Source of the DNA: Rubrivivax sp.
GTDB taxonomy: Bacteria; Pseudomonadota; Gammaproteobacteria; Burkholderiales; Burkholderiaceae_C
DNA length: 64,000 nt
Assembly (NCBI GenBank): GCA_020248915.1
Contig: JADCGP010000023.1
Coordinates: forward strand, 1-64,000
Direction: 5' to 3'
Both the position numbers and the translations under genes were made by a program. The first letter of the stretch is position 1, and every line of letters begins with the position of its first letter. The notes beneath the pieces were generated by a model that saw only the letters and a program-made list of their open reading frames with translations, was not told the DNA's origin and ran no database searches. Below, piece by piece: positions 8,971 to 18,481 of the stretch.

Positions 8971-10425
8971 TCACAGCGTGTCGAGGTGGAAATGCTGGCG
9001 CAGCCAGAGGCGGAAGGCCTTGACGATGTCCAAGGCGTCGCGCAGCGGCTCGCGCTCGAGCGTGGACAGCTCGCCCGGCCGCACCTCGTTGCCGGCGGCG
9101 CGGCCGCCCGCCTGCTGGCGCAGCTGGTGCGTCAGGCGCAGGCCCATCAGCAGGTGCAGCGCGTCGGCCAGGTCGCGCGCCTGCGTGGCGTCGAGCACGC
9201 CGCGCGCGGCCAGCGCCGCCAGCCGCGCCGCGGTGCCGGTCTCGCGCAGGCCGGCCTGCAGCGCCAGCGCGCGTACGCCGTGCACGATGGGGAAGGTGCC
9301 CAGCTTCTTCAGGTCGAGCGCGCGCTCGTCGCGCCGGCCGGGCACCCACGAGAACCAGCCGCGCGGCTCGTGGAACCGGTCGGCCGCGGCGGCGAAGCGG
9401 GCCAGGTAGGCGTCGGCACCCGATAGCACCCGGTCGAGGTGCGCGCGCGCGGCGTCGAGCAGCGCCGCGTCGCCGGCCACCGCCGCGGCGTCGAGGAAGA
9501 TGGCCAGGTGCATCGGCCCCTCGGGGTCGGCGCCGTGCACCCAGCCGCGCAGGCTCTCGCGCCAGGCGGCCATCGGCTGGCACCAGGCCGGGTTGGACAC
9601 CATGATGCCGCCCGGGCACGGCGGCCAGCCCAGCCCGGCCAGTGCCGCCGAGAAGCCTGCGGCCGCCGCGCGCGCCGCATCGACATCGGCGTCGTCGCGC
9701 AGCAGCAGCGCGTTGTCCTGGTCGGTCTTGACGATCTGCTCGCCGCGACCCTCGCTGCCCATCACCAGCAGGCAGCTCGAGGCCACCACCTCCGCCGGCG
9801 CCACCAGCGCCCACAGCCGCGCGACGAGGCGGCGGTTGAGCTCGCTCACCAGCCGCGTCACGCGCTCGATGCGGATGCCGCTGCCGTGCAGCAGCCGCAC
9901 CATCTCGTCGACGCGGGCGGCGGCGGCCTGCAGCTCGGCCAGGGTCGTGGCCTCGTCGATCTGCACGCCGATGATGTGCGAGTGGTTGGCGACGAAGCTC
10001 ACCAGGTCGAGCTGGCCGAGCAGGCCCGTCACCTCGCCGCCGGCGGCGGCGTCGCGCACGACGAGGCGGTGCACGCGGTGCGCCACCATCAGCCACAGCG
10101 CCTCGAACAGCTCGGCGTCGGCGTCGACCTCGACGATGTCGAAGCGCGCCACCTCGCGCACCGCCAGCCGCTGCGGCGGGGTGTCGCGCAGCAGCGCGTC
10201 GCGCAGGTCGGTGGTGGTGAAGATGCCCAGGCGCTCGCCGCCCCCGGGCGCGCCGGCCGCGTCGCGCACCAGGGCCGTCGTCAGGCCGCGCCGCGACAGC
10301 TCGCGGCACACGCTCACCAGGTCGAGCCCGCCGTCGACGTAGAACGGCTTGCGCACGAAGGCGTCGCGCACCCGCGCCGTCACGAGCGACAGCATCTCGC
10401 GCTGGGGTTCGGTGGCGGGGGACAT
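8971..10425 (-). CDS. CBS-domain DUF294 nucleotidyltransferase-like protein
   Basis: 484 residues from ATG 10425 (GAGG 10 nt upstream); an in-frame GTG at 10455 would add 10 residues. The N-terminal part is a CBS pair (TTALVRDAAGAPGG; FTTTDLRDALLRD). This is followed by a DUF294 nucleotidyltransferase-like domain with MGSEGRGEQIVKTDQDNALL and a C-terminal DUF294_C helical domain. The architecture resembles GlnD-like signalling proteins and is often encoded beside ActP-type transporters. Adenine-nucleotide sensing and nucleotidyl transfer to a partner protein are inferred. It lies between actP and the kinase genes, all on one strand. Confidence 0.9.
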   Translation of the reverse strand: MSPATEPQREMLSLVTARVRDAFVRKPFYVDGGLDLVSVCRELSRRGLTTALVRDAAGAPGGGERLGIFTTTDLRDALLRDTPPQRLAVREVARFDIVEVDADAELFEALWLMVAHRVHRLVVRDAAAGGEVTGLLGQLDLVSFVANHSHIIGVQIDEATTLAELQAAAARVDEMVRLLHGSGIRIERVTRLVSELNRRLVARLWALVAPAEVVASSCLLVMGSEGRGEQIVKTDQDNALLLRDDADVDAARAAAAGFSAALAGLGWPPCPGGIMVSNPAWCQPMAAWRESLRGWVHGADPEGPMHLAIFLDAAAVAGDAALLDAARAHLDRVLSGADAYLARFAAAADRFHEPRGWFSWVPGRRDERALDLKKLGTFPIVHGVRALALQAGLRETGTAARLAALAARGVLDATQARDLADALHLLMGLRLTHQLRQQAGGRAAGNEVRPGELSTLEREPLRDALDIVKAFRLWLRQHFHLDTL

Positions 10426-10511
10426 CGGGCGAGGACCTCGCGGCTGGAAGTACACGTGGCCGCCGCGGATCCGGCTGCGCCGGGCCGCTGGCGGCGCCCC
10501 TAGGCGATGAG

Positions 10512-10537
10512 GCGGCCCGACGCTCGCGCCGGGCCGC
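10512..10537. terminator. GC-rich hairpin downstream of actP
   Basis: Perfect 8-bp arms (10512-10519 and 10530-10537) enclose a 10-nt loop, 19 nt past the actP stop. There is no T-tract on the minus strand, so intrinsic termination is uncertain. It may serve to stabilise the actP 3' end or reduce read-through into the DUF294 gene. Confidence 0.4.
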
Positions 10538-10555
10538 TTCGGGGGGTGGGCCTTT

Positions 10556-12271
10556 TCAGTGGCCCGACGCTCCGGCGGCGCCGATTCCCGTCTCCGAGCG
10601 CACCTGCTGCGCCAGGAAGCCGGCCTTGTCCTGCAGCGCGCGCTTGCTGCGGTCGAGCACCGAGAACAGCCAGATGCCGGCGAAGCCGATCGTCATGCTG
10701 AACAGCGCCGGGCTGGCATACGGGAACCAGGCCGAACCCTTCGGGTTGCCGAGCGTGGCCTCCCACACCGCCGGCGACACCACCGTCAGCGCCACCGAAC
10801 TGAACAGGCCCAGGAAGCCGCCGATCACCACGCCGCGCGTCGTGCAGCCCTTCCACAGCACGCTCATCAGCAGCACCGGGAAGTTGGCCGAGGCCGCGAT
10901 CGCGAAGGCCAGGCTCACCATGAAGGCGATGTTCTGCTTCTCGAACGCGATGCCCAGCACCACGGCGACGATGCCCAGCGCGATGGTCGTGATCTTGGAG
11001 ACGCGCAGCTCGTCCTTGCTGTCGGCCTTGCCCTTCTTGATGACGGTGCCGTAGATGTCGTGCGACACCGCCGAGGCGCCCGACAGCGTCAGGCCGGCCA
11101 CCACCGCGAGGATGGTCGCGAAGGCCACGGCGCTGATGAAGCCGAGGAAGACGTTGCCGCCCACCGCGTTGGCCAGGTGCACCGCGGCCATGTTGCTGCC
11201 GCCCAGCAGGCCGCCCTTGGCGTCGAGGAAGGACGGGTTGGTGAGCACGAACACGATGGCGCCGAAGCCGATGATGAAGGTCAGGATGTAGAAGTAGCCG
11301 ATCCAGGTGGTGGCCCACAGCACCGACTTGCGCGCCTCCTTGGCGTTGGGCACCGTGAAGAAGCGCATCAGGATGTGGGGCAGGCCGGCGGTGCCGAACA
11401 TCAGCGCCATGCCGAAGCTGATGGCGGAGATCGGGTCCTTCACGAAGCCGCCCGGGCCCATGATGCTGAAGCCCTGCCGGGCCGCCTCCTCCGGGCTCTT
11501 GCCGGCCGACTGCGCGAGCCCGGTCTTGATCTCCACCGCCTTGGCGAACATCGCCTCGGGGCTGAAGCCGAACTGCCACAGCACCATCAGCGCCATGAAG
11601 GTGGCGCCGCCCAGCAGCATGATCGCCTTGATGATCTGCACCCAGGTGGTGGCCGTCATGCCGCCGAACAGCACGTAGACCATCATCAGGCCGCCGACGA
11701 TCAGCACCGCGATCCAGTACTCGAGGCCGAACAGCAGCTTGATCAGCTGGCCGGCACCGACCATCTGCGCGATCAGGTAGAACGCGACGACGACCAGCGT
11801 GCCCGAGGCCGCGAACATGCGCACCGGGGTCTGCTCGAAGCGGAACGCGGCCACGTCGGCGAAGGTGAACTTGCCCAGGTTGCGCAGCCGCTCGGCGAGC
11901 AGGAAGGTGACGATCGGCCAGCCGACGAGGAAGCCGATCGAGAAGATCAGGCCGTCGAAGCCCGAGGCCATCACCGCCGCCGAGATGCCCAGGAACGAGG
12001 CCGCCGACATGTAGTCGCCGGCGATCGCCAGGCCGTTCTGGAAGCCGGTGATGCCGCCGCCGGCGGTGTAGAAGTCGGCCGCGCTCTTGGTGCGCGCGGC
12101 GGCCCACTTCGTGATCCACAGCGTGAACGCGACGAAGATGCCGAACATCGCGATCGCGGTCCAGTTGGTGGCCTGCTTCTCGGCCTGGCCGAGGTCGGCA
12201 CCGGCCGCCACGGCCGCGGCCGCGCCGACCATCGCCGCCAGCGGCAGCGCGTACTTGAGGGGGGAACTCAT
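10556..12271 (-). CDS. actP: Cation/acetate symporter ActP
   Basis: 571 residues, a sodium:solute symporter family protein with about 13-14 membrane helices. Characteristic stretches are [36 protein letters not shown] and [23 protein letters not shown], all typical of ActP/VC2705-type acetate permeases. It imports acetate and other short carboxylates across the inner membrane. Its ATG overlaps the stop of the DUF485 gene by 4 nt, the classic yjcH-actP arrangement. It is followed by the CBS/DUF294 and kinase genes, which supports sensor-regulated carboxylate uptake. Confidence 0.95.
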   Translation of the reverse strand: MSSPLKYALPLAAMVGAAAAVAAGADLGQAEKQATNWTAIAMFGIFVAFTLWITKWAAARTKSAADFYTAGGGITGFQNGLAIAGDYMSAASFLGISAAVMASGFDGLIFSIGFLVGWPIVTFLLAERLRNLGKFTFADVAAFRFEQTPVRMFAASGTLVVVAFYLIAQMVGAGQLIKLLFGLEYWIAVLIVGGLMMVYVLFGGMTATTWVQIIKAIMLLGGATFMALMVLWQFGFSPEAMFAKAVEIKTGLAQSAGKSPEEAARQGFSIMGPGGFVKDPISAISFGMALMFGTAGLPHILMRFFTVPNAKEARKSVLWATTWIGYFYILTFIIGFGAIVFVLTNPSFLDAKGGLLGGSNMAAVHLANAVGGNVFLGFISAVAFATILAVVAGLTLSGASAVSHDIYGTVIKKGKADSKDELRVSKITTIALGIVAVVLGIAFEKQNIAFMVSLAFAIAASANFPVLLMSVLWKGCTTRGVVIGGFLGLFSSVALTVVSPAVWEATLGNPKGSAWFPYASPALFSMTIGFAGIWLFSVLDRSKRALQDKAGFLAQQVRSETGIGAAGASGH

Positions 12272-12576
12272 TTCAGCACCGCCTTGTTCAGGTCGTCGGA
12301 CAGCTTGTCGAACTCGCTGTTGGCGCGTCGCACGTAGATGCCCGTGATCAGGATCGTGAACAGGATGACGCCCAGTCCGAGCGGCATGCCCACCGTCGTG
12401 ACACCCTCGCCCAGGCGCGTGGCCAGCAGCGGCTTGTTGAAGGCCACCAGCAGGATGAAGCCGTAGTACACGACCAGCATCGCGAGCGTCAGCCACATGC
12501 CGAAACTCGTGCGCCGGGCCTTGAGCTGCCGGTAGCGCGGGTCGTTGGCGATCTTCCGGACCAGGTCGTCGTCCAT
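12268..12576 (-). CDS. DUF485 membrane protein (YjcH-like partner of ActP)
   Basis: 102 residues from ATG 12576 (AAGGAG upstream), starting [18 protein letters not shown]; an in-frame start further upstream lacks a ribosome site. Contains the DUF485 pattern: an N-terminal amphipathic helix then two membrane helices ([33 protein letters not shown]) and a charged tail. It is translationally coupled to actP by an ATGA overlap. In E. coli the homologue yjcH lies in the acs-yjcH-actP operon. It probably assembles with or stabilises the permease. Confidence 0.92.
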   Translation of the reverse strand: MDDDLVRKIANDPRYRQLKARRTSFGMWLTLAMLVVYYGFILLVAFNKPLLATRLGEGVTTVGMPLGLGVILFTILITGIYVRRANSEFDKLSDDLNKAVLK

Positions 12577-12698
12577 CGCATGTCTCCTTGGGGAATCGCG
12601 CGCCGCCGCCCGGCGGCGCGAACCCACACTTTGCGTGGGGGTTCTGGCGCGGCTCTGACGCGAACCAAACGCAGGCTGACGCCGCGCTGAGCGCGCGC

Positions 12699-12715
12699 TT
12701 ACGGACTACGCGTAA
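12699..12715. promoter_or_regulatory. Inverted repeat TTACG-n7-CGTAA
   Basis: A short dyad in the 255-nt divergent region between the DUF485-actP operon and the acyl-CoA synthetase. The surrounding 60 bases are the least GC-rich in the region, as expected for a promoter. It is a candidate operator; the binding protein is unknown, and the nearby receiver has no DNA-binding domain. Confidence 0.35.
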
Positions 12716-12730
12716 ACCCTTGTTTTTCGT

Positions 12731-12745
12731 TTCGCATCGAGCGAA
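12731..12745. promoter_or_regulatory. Inverted repeat TTCGC-n5-GCGAA
   Basis: A second short dyad, 15 nt beyond the first, in the same AT-richer divergent intergenic stretch. Together they could be operators for one or both transcripts. The arms are only 5 bp, so chance occurrence is possible. Confidence 0.3.
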
Positions 12746-12831
12746 TCGTCGATGTGTTCGGGTTTCTCCGGATCCGTTGCCCGCCGCCCGGCCCGCGGAC
12801 ACTGTGCGCCGCGCCTGCCCTGGAGACCGCC

Positions 12832-14568
12832 GTGACCGACCCGAGCCCCACCGACGCCGACCGCTTCCGCGCCGCGCGCGACTTCCTGCTCGCGCACCGC
12901 ACCGACCCCGACGCCGCCTGCGCCGGCTTCCGCTGGCCCGCACTCGAGCGCTTCAACTGGGCGCTGGACCACTTCGAGCGCCTGGCGCGCGAACAGCCCG
13001 ACGCGCCGGCGCTGGAGATCGTCGACGAGGACGGCGGCCGCTTCGCCGCCACCTATGCGGAGATGGCGCTGCAGGGCGCGCGCACGGCCGGCTGGCTGCA
13101 GTCGCTCGGCCTGGCCCGCGGCGAGCGCGTGCTGCTGATGCTGGGCAACGAGCCGGCGCTGTGGCAGTCGATGCTGGCCTGCATGCGGCTCGGGCTGGTG
13201 ATGATCCCGGCCACCGCGCTGCTCTCGCGCGACGACCTGGCCGACCGGCTGGAGCGCGGCCGCGTGCGCGCGGTCGTCACCGGGGCGGGCAACGCGCCCC
13301 GCTTCGAAGGCCTCGACGGCGCGGGCGCGGGGCCGCTGGTGCGCATCGCGGTGGGCGTCGCGCCCGGGCAGGCGGCACCGGCCGGCTGGCACGACTTCGC
13401 CGCCGCGGCAGCGGCCACGCCGCACGTGCCCGACGGGCCCACGCGGGCCGACGAGCCGCTGCTGCTCTACTTCACCAGCGGCACCACCAGCAAGCCCAAG
13501 CTGGTGCTGCACACCCACGCCAGCTACCCGGCCGGCCACCTGAGCACGATGTACTGGACCGGCCTGCGCCCCGGCGACCGGCACTGGAACATCTCGTCGC
13601 CCGGCTGGGGCAAGCACGCGTGGAGCAGCTTCTTCGCGCCCTGGAACGCCGGCGCCACGATCTTCGTCTTCAACCAGGCCCGCTTCGACGCCCGCCGCAC
13701 GCTGGACGCGCTGGTGGCCGGGCGCATCGGCAGCCTGTGCGCGCCGCCCACCGTGTGGCGGCTGCTGATCCAGGAGCGCCTGGCCGACTGGCCGGTGCGG
13801 CTGACCGAGGCGCTGTCGGCCGGCGAGCCGCTCAACGCCGAGGTCATCGAGCAGGTGCGCGGCGCCTGGGGCGTGACCATCCGCGACGGCTTCGGCCAGA
13901 CCGAGACCACGGCCCAGGTGGGCAACCCGCCGGGCCAGCCGGTCAAGCCCGGCTCGATGGGGCGGCCGCTGCCCGGCTACCGCGTCGTGCTGCTAGACCC
14001 CGACGAGCGGCCGGCCGACGAAGGCGAGCTGTGCCTGGCGCTGGACGACCCCGCGCTCGGCCGGCCGCTCGGCCTGATGCCCGGCTACGCCGACGCGCCC
14101 GACAAGACCGCCGAGGTGATGCGCGGCGGCCACTACCGCACCGGCGACGTGGCGCGGCGCGACGCCGACGGCTTCATCACCTACGTCGGCCGCGCCGACG
14201 ACGTGTTCAAGGCGAGCGACTACCGCATCAGCCCGTTCGAGCTCGAGAGCGTGCTGATCGAGCACCCCGCGGTGGCCGAGGCCGCCGTGGTGCCGAGCCC
14301 CGATGCGATGAAGCTCGCGGTGCCCAAGGCCTTCGTGGTGCTGGCCGCGGGCCACGCGCCCGACGCCGCCACGGCGATGGACATCCTCGCCTTCTGCCGC
14401 GCCCGGCTGGCGCCCTACAAGCGCATCCGGCGCCTGGAGTTCGCCGAGTTGCCCAAGACCATCAGCGGCAAGATCCGGCGTGTCGAACTGCGCCGCCGCG
14501 AGGAGGCGCGCCCGCAGCCGGTGGCGCCGGGGGCGGGCGAGTACTTCGACGACGCGCTGCGGGGCTGA
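12832..14568 (+). CDS. AMP-dependent acyl-CoA synthetase (acetate/medium-chain type)
   Basis: 578 residues from GTG 12832. ANL-superfamily enzyme: P-loop-like motif [20 protein letters not shown] near 220, A5 motif DGFGQTET, hinge/A8 [20 protein letters not shown] and catalytic-lysine motif [13 protein letters not shown] near the C-terminus. The sequence style is that of medium-chain acyl-CoA synthetases (ACSM-like) more than of Acs proper. Being divergent from actP, it probably activates the carboxylate that ActP imports. The exact chain-length preference cannot be read from the sequence. Confidence 0.9.
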   Translation: MTDPSPTDADRFRAARDFLLAHRTDPDAACAGFRWPALERFNWALDHFERLAREQPDAPALEIVDEDGGRFAATYAEMALQGARTAGWLQSLGLARGERVLLMLGNEPALWQSMLACMRLGLVMIPATALLSRDDLADRLERGRVRAVVTGAGNAPRFEGLDGAGAGPLVRIAVGVAPGQAAPAGWHDFAAAAAATPHVPDGPTRADEPLLLYFTSGTTSKPKLVLHTHASYPAGHLSTMYWTGLRPGDRHWNISSPGWGKHAWSSFFAPWNAGATIFVFNQARFDARRTLDALVAGRIGSLCAPPTVWRLLIQERLADWPVRLTEALSAGEPLNAEVIEQVRGAWGVTIRDGFGQTETTAQVGNPPGQPVKPGSMGRPLPGYRVVLLDPDERPADEGELCLALDDPALGRPLGLMPGYADAPDKTAEVMRGGHYRTGDVARRDADGFITYVGRADDVFKASDYRISPFELESVLIEHPAVAEAAVVPSPDAMKLAVPKAFVVLAAGHAPDAATAMDILAFCRARLAPYKRIRRLEFAELPKTISGKIRRVELRRREEARPQPVAPGAGEYFDDALRG

Positions 14569-14570
14569 CC

Positions 14571-14596
14571 GCACGCGCGCGCCGGCGCGCGCGTGC
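14571..14596. terminator. 26-bp perfect GC palindrome between convergent genes
   Basis: A perfect 26-bp palindrome (13-bp arms, no spacer) starts 2 nt after the acyl-CoA synthetase stop and ends 13 nt before the stop of the convergent decayed gene. Its position fits a bidirectional terminator, though no T-tract flanks it. Confidence 0.5.
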
Positions 14597-14608
14597 CGCC
14601 AGCGGCAC

Positions 14609-15070
14609 TCAGGCCTGCGCGTCGACGGGGAGGACGAGGTCGAGCTCGCCCCCGCCCGAGCCCCCGCGCAGGCCCTCCGCGGCGCGCTGGAGCGCATCGG
14701 CCAGCAGCATCGCGGTCGGCGAGCCCGCTTCCGTCTTCAGGCTCAGCACGGCCGAGCCCGCGACGCCGCCCTCGTCCCCCCGTCACCTCGAGCTTGAACT
14801 CGAGTGGAGCCACGGCAGGCTTGGTGCCCTCTACACGGCAGGCTTATTGCCCCTGATGGAACCTTCGACTTTCGCGCCGTAAAGCGGGTGAGCGGTCGTA
14901 CCGGAGTTCAGCGGCGGCGCGGCCTTGCCTGCAGCGAAACTCACGCCGAACGCGGCCTGCACTTCGGCAGGCTTGAACGGGCAGGGATTGAAGCTGCTGG
15001 CCTGCGCGAACACAGGGGTTGCCGCGACCAGCGCAACGGCAAAGAGGGGGATGTCGGGTTTCCTGCCCAT
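14609..15070 (-). pseudogene. Decayed gene for a small secreted protein
   Basis: Starts at ATG 15070 with AAGGAG at the right distance and encodes a clear signal peptide (FAVALVAATPVFAQA) followed by FNPCPFKPAEVQAAFGVSFA. The frame ends at a TAG (14831-14833) inside a 23-nt insertion bounded by 12-bp direct repeats (14811-14822 and 14834-14845). Joining across the repeat gives KPAVAPLEFKLEVTG; a second break, a run of six C at 14776-14781, then shifts the frame. Correcting it yields GVAGSAVLSLKTEAGSP onward to a TGA at 14609-14611. The restored product is about 145 residues; family unknown. Two lesions argue for a pseudogene, but sequencing error at the homopolymer is possible. Confidence 0.6.
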
Positions 15071-15564
15071 GAGACATGTCTCCTTCGGGAACCTGCAACG
15101 GGTCATGATGCGTGCTGAACGACACGTGGGTGTCGGTCATGGCAACCGGTGGCCGGTGTGTCAAGTCAGCGATGCACAGGGCGCCCCAGCCGCGCGATGG
15201 CCCTGTGCCGGGTGCGGGGTCTGGCCGGCTGTTGAAATACCCCGATACGTTCGCGGGCGCCGAGGGCATGTCCGTGGACTTGACGAGGTTCCCGGCGGCC
15301 GGCCGATGACGCCCTGGTGGTCCGTGCCCGCGACGGCGGCGCCCCGGCAATCATCCCCCAGCCGACCGAAGCCGACCTCGGCGGTCCTCGGCTGCAGCGG
15401 GACTCCGCACGGACACGGTTCCCCGGAGCCGGAGCCGGAGCCGGTGCCGGTGCCGGTGCCGGAGCCGGAGCCGGAACCGGAGCCGGAGCTGCACGCGCAC
15501 ACGCATACGCCACCGCAACCGAACTCGCACCCGCGATCGCAACCGCCCGACCGGAGACCCCCCG
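15071..15564. other. 494-nt gene-free stretch before the FadD-type ligase
   Basis: No coding region is supported. The left part (15071-15200) is the upstream region of the decayed secreted-protein gene. The right part holds an imperfect hexamer repeat and should contain the promoter of the rightward ligase-transporter pair. No convincing tRNA, riboswitch or terminator was seen. Confidence 0.6.
15423..15488. repeat. Imperfect hexanucleotide repeat (11 units of CCGGNG)
   Basis: Eleven consecutive 6-bp units, mostly CCGGAG with three adjacent CCGGTG and one CCGGAA, about 75 nt upstream of the ligase start. It is not inside a supportable gene. The block structure of the variants suggests repeated slippage. 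Copy number may vary between isolates and could affect promoter spacing. Confidence 0.85.
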
Positions 15565-17343
15565 ATGCAAGCCGCCGACGCCTCCCTCTACGACCGCCGT
15601 GTCTGGCGCAGCCACTACGCACCGGGCACCGCACCCGACCTGCCGCCCACGCCGCACGCCAGCCTGGCGGCCATGGTCGACGCGGCGAGCAGGGAGTTCG
15701 CGGCGCTGAAGGCCTTCACCACGGTGGTGCCCAACGGCATGAACGGCAGCCTGAGCTTCGCCCAGGTGGACGAGCTGTCCGACGCCTTCGCGGCCTTCCT
15801 GCGCGGTGAGCTGGGCCTGGCCGCGGGCGCGCGCGTCGCGGTGCAGCTGCCCAACGGGCTGGCCTACCCGGTGGTGGCCTTCGGCGTGTTCAAGGCCGGC
15901 TGCGTGCTCGTCAACACCAACCCGCTGTACACGCGCCCCGAGATGCAGCACCAGTTCCGCGACAGCGGCGCCGAGGTGCTGGTGATCACGGAGCTGTTCG
16001 CCGACAAGCTCGACGCCGTCGTCGGGCCGACGCCGGTGCGGCACGTCGTGGTGGCCGGCGTGCCCGAGCTGTTCCCGGCGGTGCCGCGCGGCATCGTGCG
16101 CGCGGTGCAGCGCTGGTGGAACCGCGCGCTGCCGCCGATCCCGGTGCCGCACCTGCGCTTCGCGGCGGCGCTCGCGCGCGGCCGCGAGCACCTGCGCCGC
16201 CTGGGCGGCGCGGCCGCCGTGCGCGCCTGGTGGCAGCCGATCGGCCCCGCCGACACCGCCGTGCTGCAGTACACGGGCGGCACCACCGGGGTGTCCAAGG
16301 GCGCGCAGCTGACGCACGGCAACCTGCTCGCCAACGTGGCCCAGATCCGCGCCATGGGCACGAGCCTGATCGAGCCGGGCCGCGAGTGCGTGCTGACGGC
16401 GCTGCCGCTCTACCACGTGTTCGCGTTCACGGCCAACCTGCTGAGCTTCTACGAGGCCGGCGCGCGCAACGTGCTGATCCCCTCGCCGCGGCCGGTGCAG
16501 AACCTGCAGCGCGCGGTGGAGAACACGCCGCTCACCTGGATCACAGGGGTCAACACGCTGTTCAACGCGCTGCTCAACGAGGAGTGGTTCGTCGCCTTCC
16601 CGCCGCGCCGGCTGAAGGCCGCGGTGGCCGGCGGCACGGCGCTGCACCACGCCGTGGCCGAGCGCTGGGAGCAGGTCACCGGCACGCGCATCGTCGAGGG
16701 CTACGGCCTGACCGAGAGCTCGCCGGTGGTGACCTTCAACCCGCTGGCCGGGCGGCGCCGCGCCGGCTCGATCGGCATCCCGGTGCCGGGCACCGACGTG
16801 CGGCTGCTCGACGACGCCGGGCAGCCGGTGCCGCCCGGCGAGCCGGGCGAGCTGGTGGTGCGCGGGCCGCAGGTGATGGCGCGCTACTGGAACCAGCCCG
16901 CCGAGACCGCGCAGGTGCTGCGCGACGGCTGGCTGCACACCGGCGACGTGGCGGTGATGGATGCCGACGGCTTCTTCACCATCGTCGACCGCAAGAAGGA
17001 CCTGATCCTGGTGTCGGGCTTCAACGTCTACCCCAACGAGGTCGAGGACGCCATCGGCCGCCTGGACGCGGTGCTCGAGGCCGCAGTGGTGGGCGTGCCC
17101 GATGCGCGCAGCGGCGAGGCGGTGCGCGCCTACGTCGCGCGGCGCGATCCGTCGCTGACGGCCGAGCAGGTCATCGACCACTGCCGCACGCTGCTCACCG
17201 ACTACAAGGTGCCGCGCTCGGTGGTGTTCCGCGACGAGCTGCCCAAGTCGCCGATCGGCAAGATCCTGCGCAAGGAGCTCAAGGCCGAGGTGCGCTCCGA
17301 GGCCGCCGCCGCTGCGGCGGCGCGCGAGCCGGCCGACGCCTGA
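15565..17343 (+). CDS. Long-chain fatty acid-CoA ligase (FadD-like)
   Basis: 592 residues. ANL-superfamily enzyme with AVLQYTGGTTGVSKGAQLTH (ATP-binding), YGLTESSPVV (adenine site), GWLHTGDVAVMDADGFFTIVDR and PKSPIGKILRKEL (catalytic lysine). N-terminal features (LPNGLAYPVVAFGVFKAGCV; NTNPLYTRPEM) match FadD. It activates fatty acids to acyl-CoA in the cytoplasm for beta-oxidation. GGAGA precedes the ATG. The next gene, a BASS transporter, begins 57 nt downstream on the same strand and may be co-transcribed. Confidence 0.92.
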   Translation: MQAADASLYDRRVWRSHYAPGTAPDLPPTPHASLAAMVDAASREFAALKAFTTVVPNGMNGSLSFAQVDELSDAFAAFLRGELGLAAGARVAVQLPNGLAYPVVAFGVFKAGCVLVNTNPLYTRPEMQHQFRDSGAEVLVITELFADKLDAVVGPTPVRHVVVAGVPELFPAVPRGIVRAVQRWWNRALPPIPVPHLRFAAALARGREHLRRLGGAAAVRAWWQPIGPADTAVLQYTGGTTGVSKGAQLTHGNLLANVAQIRAMGTSLIEPGRECVLTALPLYHVFAFTANLLSFYEAGARNVLIPSPRPVQNLQRAVENTPLTWITGVNTLFNALLNEEWFVAFPPRRLKAAVAGGTALHHAVAERWEQVTGTRIVEGYGLTESSPVVTFNPLAGRRRAGSIGIPVPGTDVRLLDDAGQPVPPGEPGELVVRGPQVMARYWNQPAETAQVLRDGWLHTGDVAVMDADGFFTIVDRKKDLILVSGFNVYPNEVEDAIGRLDAVLEAAVVGVPDARSGEAVRAYVARRDPSLTAEQVIDHCRTLLTDYKVPRSVVFRDELPKSPIGKILRKELKAEVRSEAAAAAAAREPADA

Positions 17344-17400
17344 GGTGGCCTGCGCACCGCGCCGCCCGCACCCCGCCGCCACTGGACACGAGGACCCGCG

Positions 17401-18321
17401 ATGCTGACCGAAACCGAAACCCGCCTGCTCGGCGTGATGATGGCCCTGATCATGCTCGGCATGGGGGCCTCGCTGACCTTCCGCGACTTCCTGATCGCGT
17501 TCCGCAAGCCCAAGGGCGTGCTGGTGGGCCTGGTCTGCCAGTACGGGATCATGCCGCTGCTGGGCTGCACGCTGGCGCTGCTGCTGGGCCTGCCGCCCGC
17601 GCTGGCCGCCGGCCTGATCCTGATGGGTTGCATGCCGGGCGGCACCACCTCCAACATCTTCACCTACTTCAGCAAGGGCGTGCTGGCGCTGTCGATCATG
17701 ATGACCAGCGTGTCCACGCTGGTGGCGGTGGCGGTGGTGCCGCCGCTGATCGCGCTGTACTCGGGCGTCGCCGGGGTCAGCGGCGAGTTCGTCGTCCCGG
17801 CGGCCAACGTCGCGCAGGTGCTGGTGGTGCTGCTCGTGCCCACGGTGCTCGGCATGGTGCTGCGCAAGGCCAACCCCAACATCGGCGCGACGGTCGAGCT
17901 GATCGGCGGCCTGCTCGGGGTGCTGGTGATCCTGTTCCTGATCGTGTCGTGGGTGCCGCGCAACCACCAGCTGCTGGCCACGACGCCGTGGCCGGTGTAC
18001 TTCGCCGCGATCGGCCTCGGCCTGGCGGGCATGGCGCTCGGCTTCGGCCTCGCGCGGCTGCTGCGCGAGGACGCCAACCGCTCGCGCACCATCGCCCTGG
18101 AGACCGGCATCCAGAACGGCCCGCTCGCGGTGCTGATCGTCACGCTCACCTTCACCGGCGAGCTGCAGCAGCAGGTGCTGCTGATCCCGGTGCTGTACTC
18201 GCTGTTCATCGTGCTCACGTCGACCGCGGTCACGCTGTGGTTCCGGCGCCTGTCCGAGCGCGAGGCGCTGGCGCGCGACCGCGCCAAGGTCGGCTCGCTG
18301 CCGGTCGCGCCGGCGCGCTGA
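17401..18321 (+). CDS. Bile acid:sodium symporter (BASS) family transporter
   Basis: 306 residues with about 9-10 membrane helices. Family landmarks are LGMGASLTFRDFLIAFRKP near the N-terminus, the crossover motif GCMPGGTTSNIFTYFS, and ETGIQNGPLAVLIVTLTF. BASS proteins import organic anions with sodium; bacterial substrates include pantoate and keto acids, and none can be assigned here. The position right after a FadD-like ligase suggests an organic acid that is then activated, but this is inference. Confidence 0.9.
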   Translation: MLTETETRLLGVMMALIMLGMGASLTFRDFLIAFRKPKGVLVGLVCQYGIMPLLGCTLALLLGLPPALAAGLILMGCMPGGTTSNIFTYFSKGVLALSIMMTSVSTLVAVAVVPPLIALYSGVAGVSGEFVVPAANVAQVLVVLLVPTVLGMVLRKANPNIGATVELIGGLLGVLVILFLIVSWVPRNHQLLATTPWPVYFAAIGLGLAGMALGFGLARLLREDANRSRTIALETGIQNGPLAVLIVTLTFTGELQQQVLLIPVLYSLFIVLTSTAVTLWFRRLSEREALARDRAKVGSLPVAPAR

Positions 18322-18481
18322 GCCGCGGCCGCGCCGCAGGGGCGGCGCGCTCGGGCGGGACGGGTCCGCGCCGCCGGGCCGCGCAGCCGGGGGCTGCGTG
18401 CGGCTTGACCAGCGGCAAGGGCGCCGCCCGCAGCCGGCGCTACCGTGCGGCTCGCGCCGGTTGGGGCGCGAGGAGTGTTCG

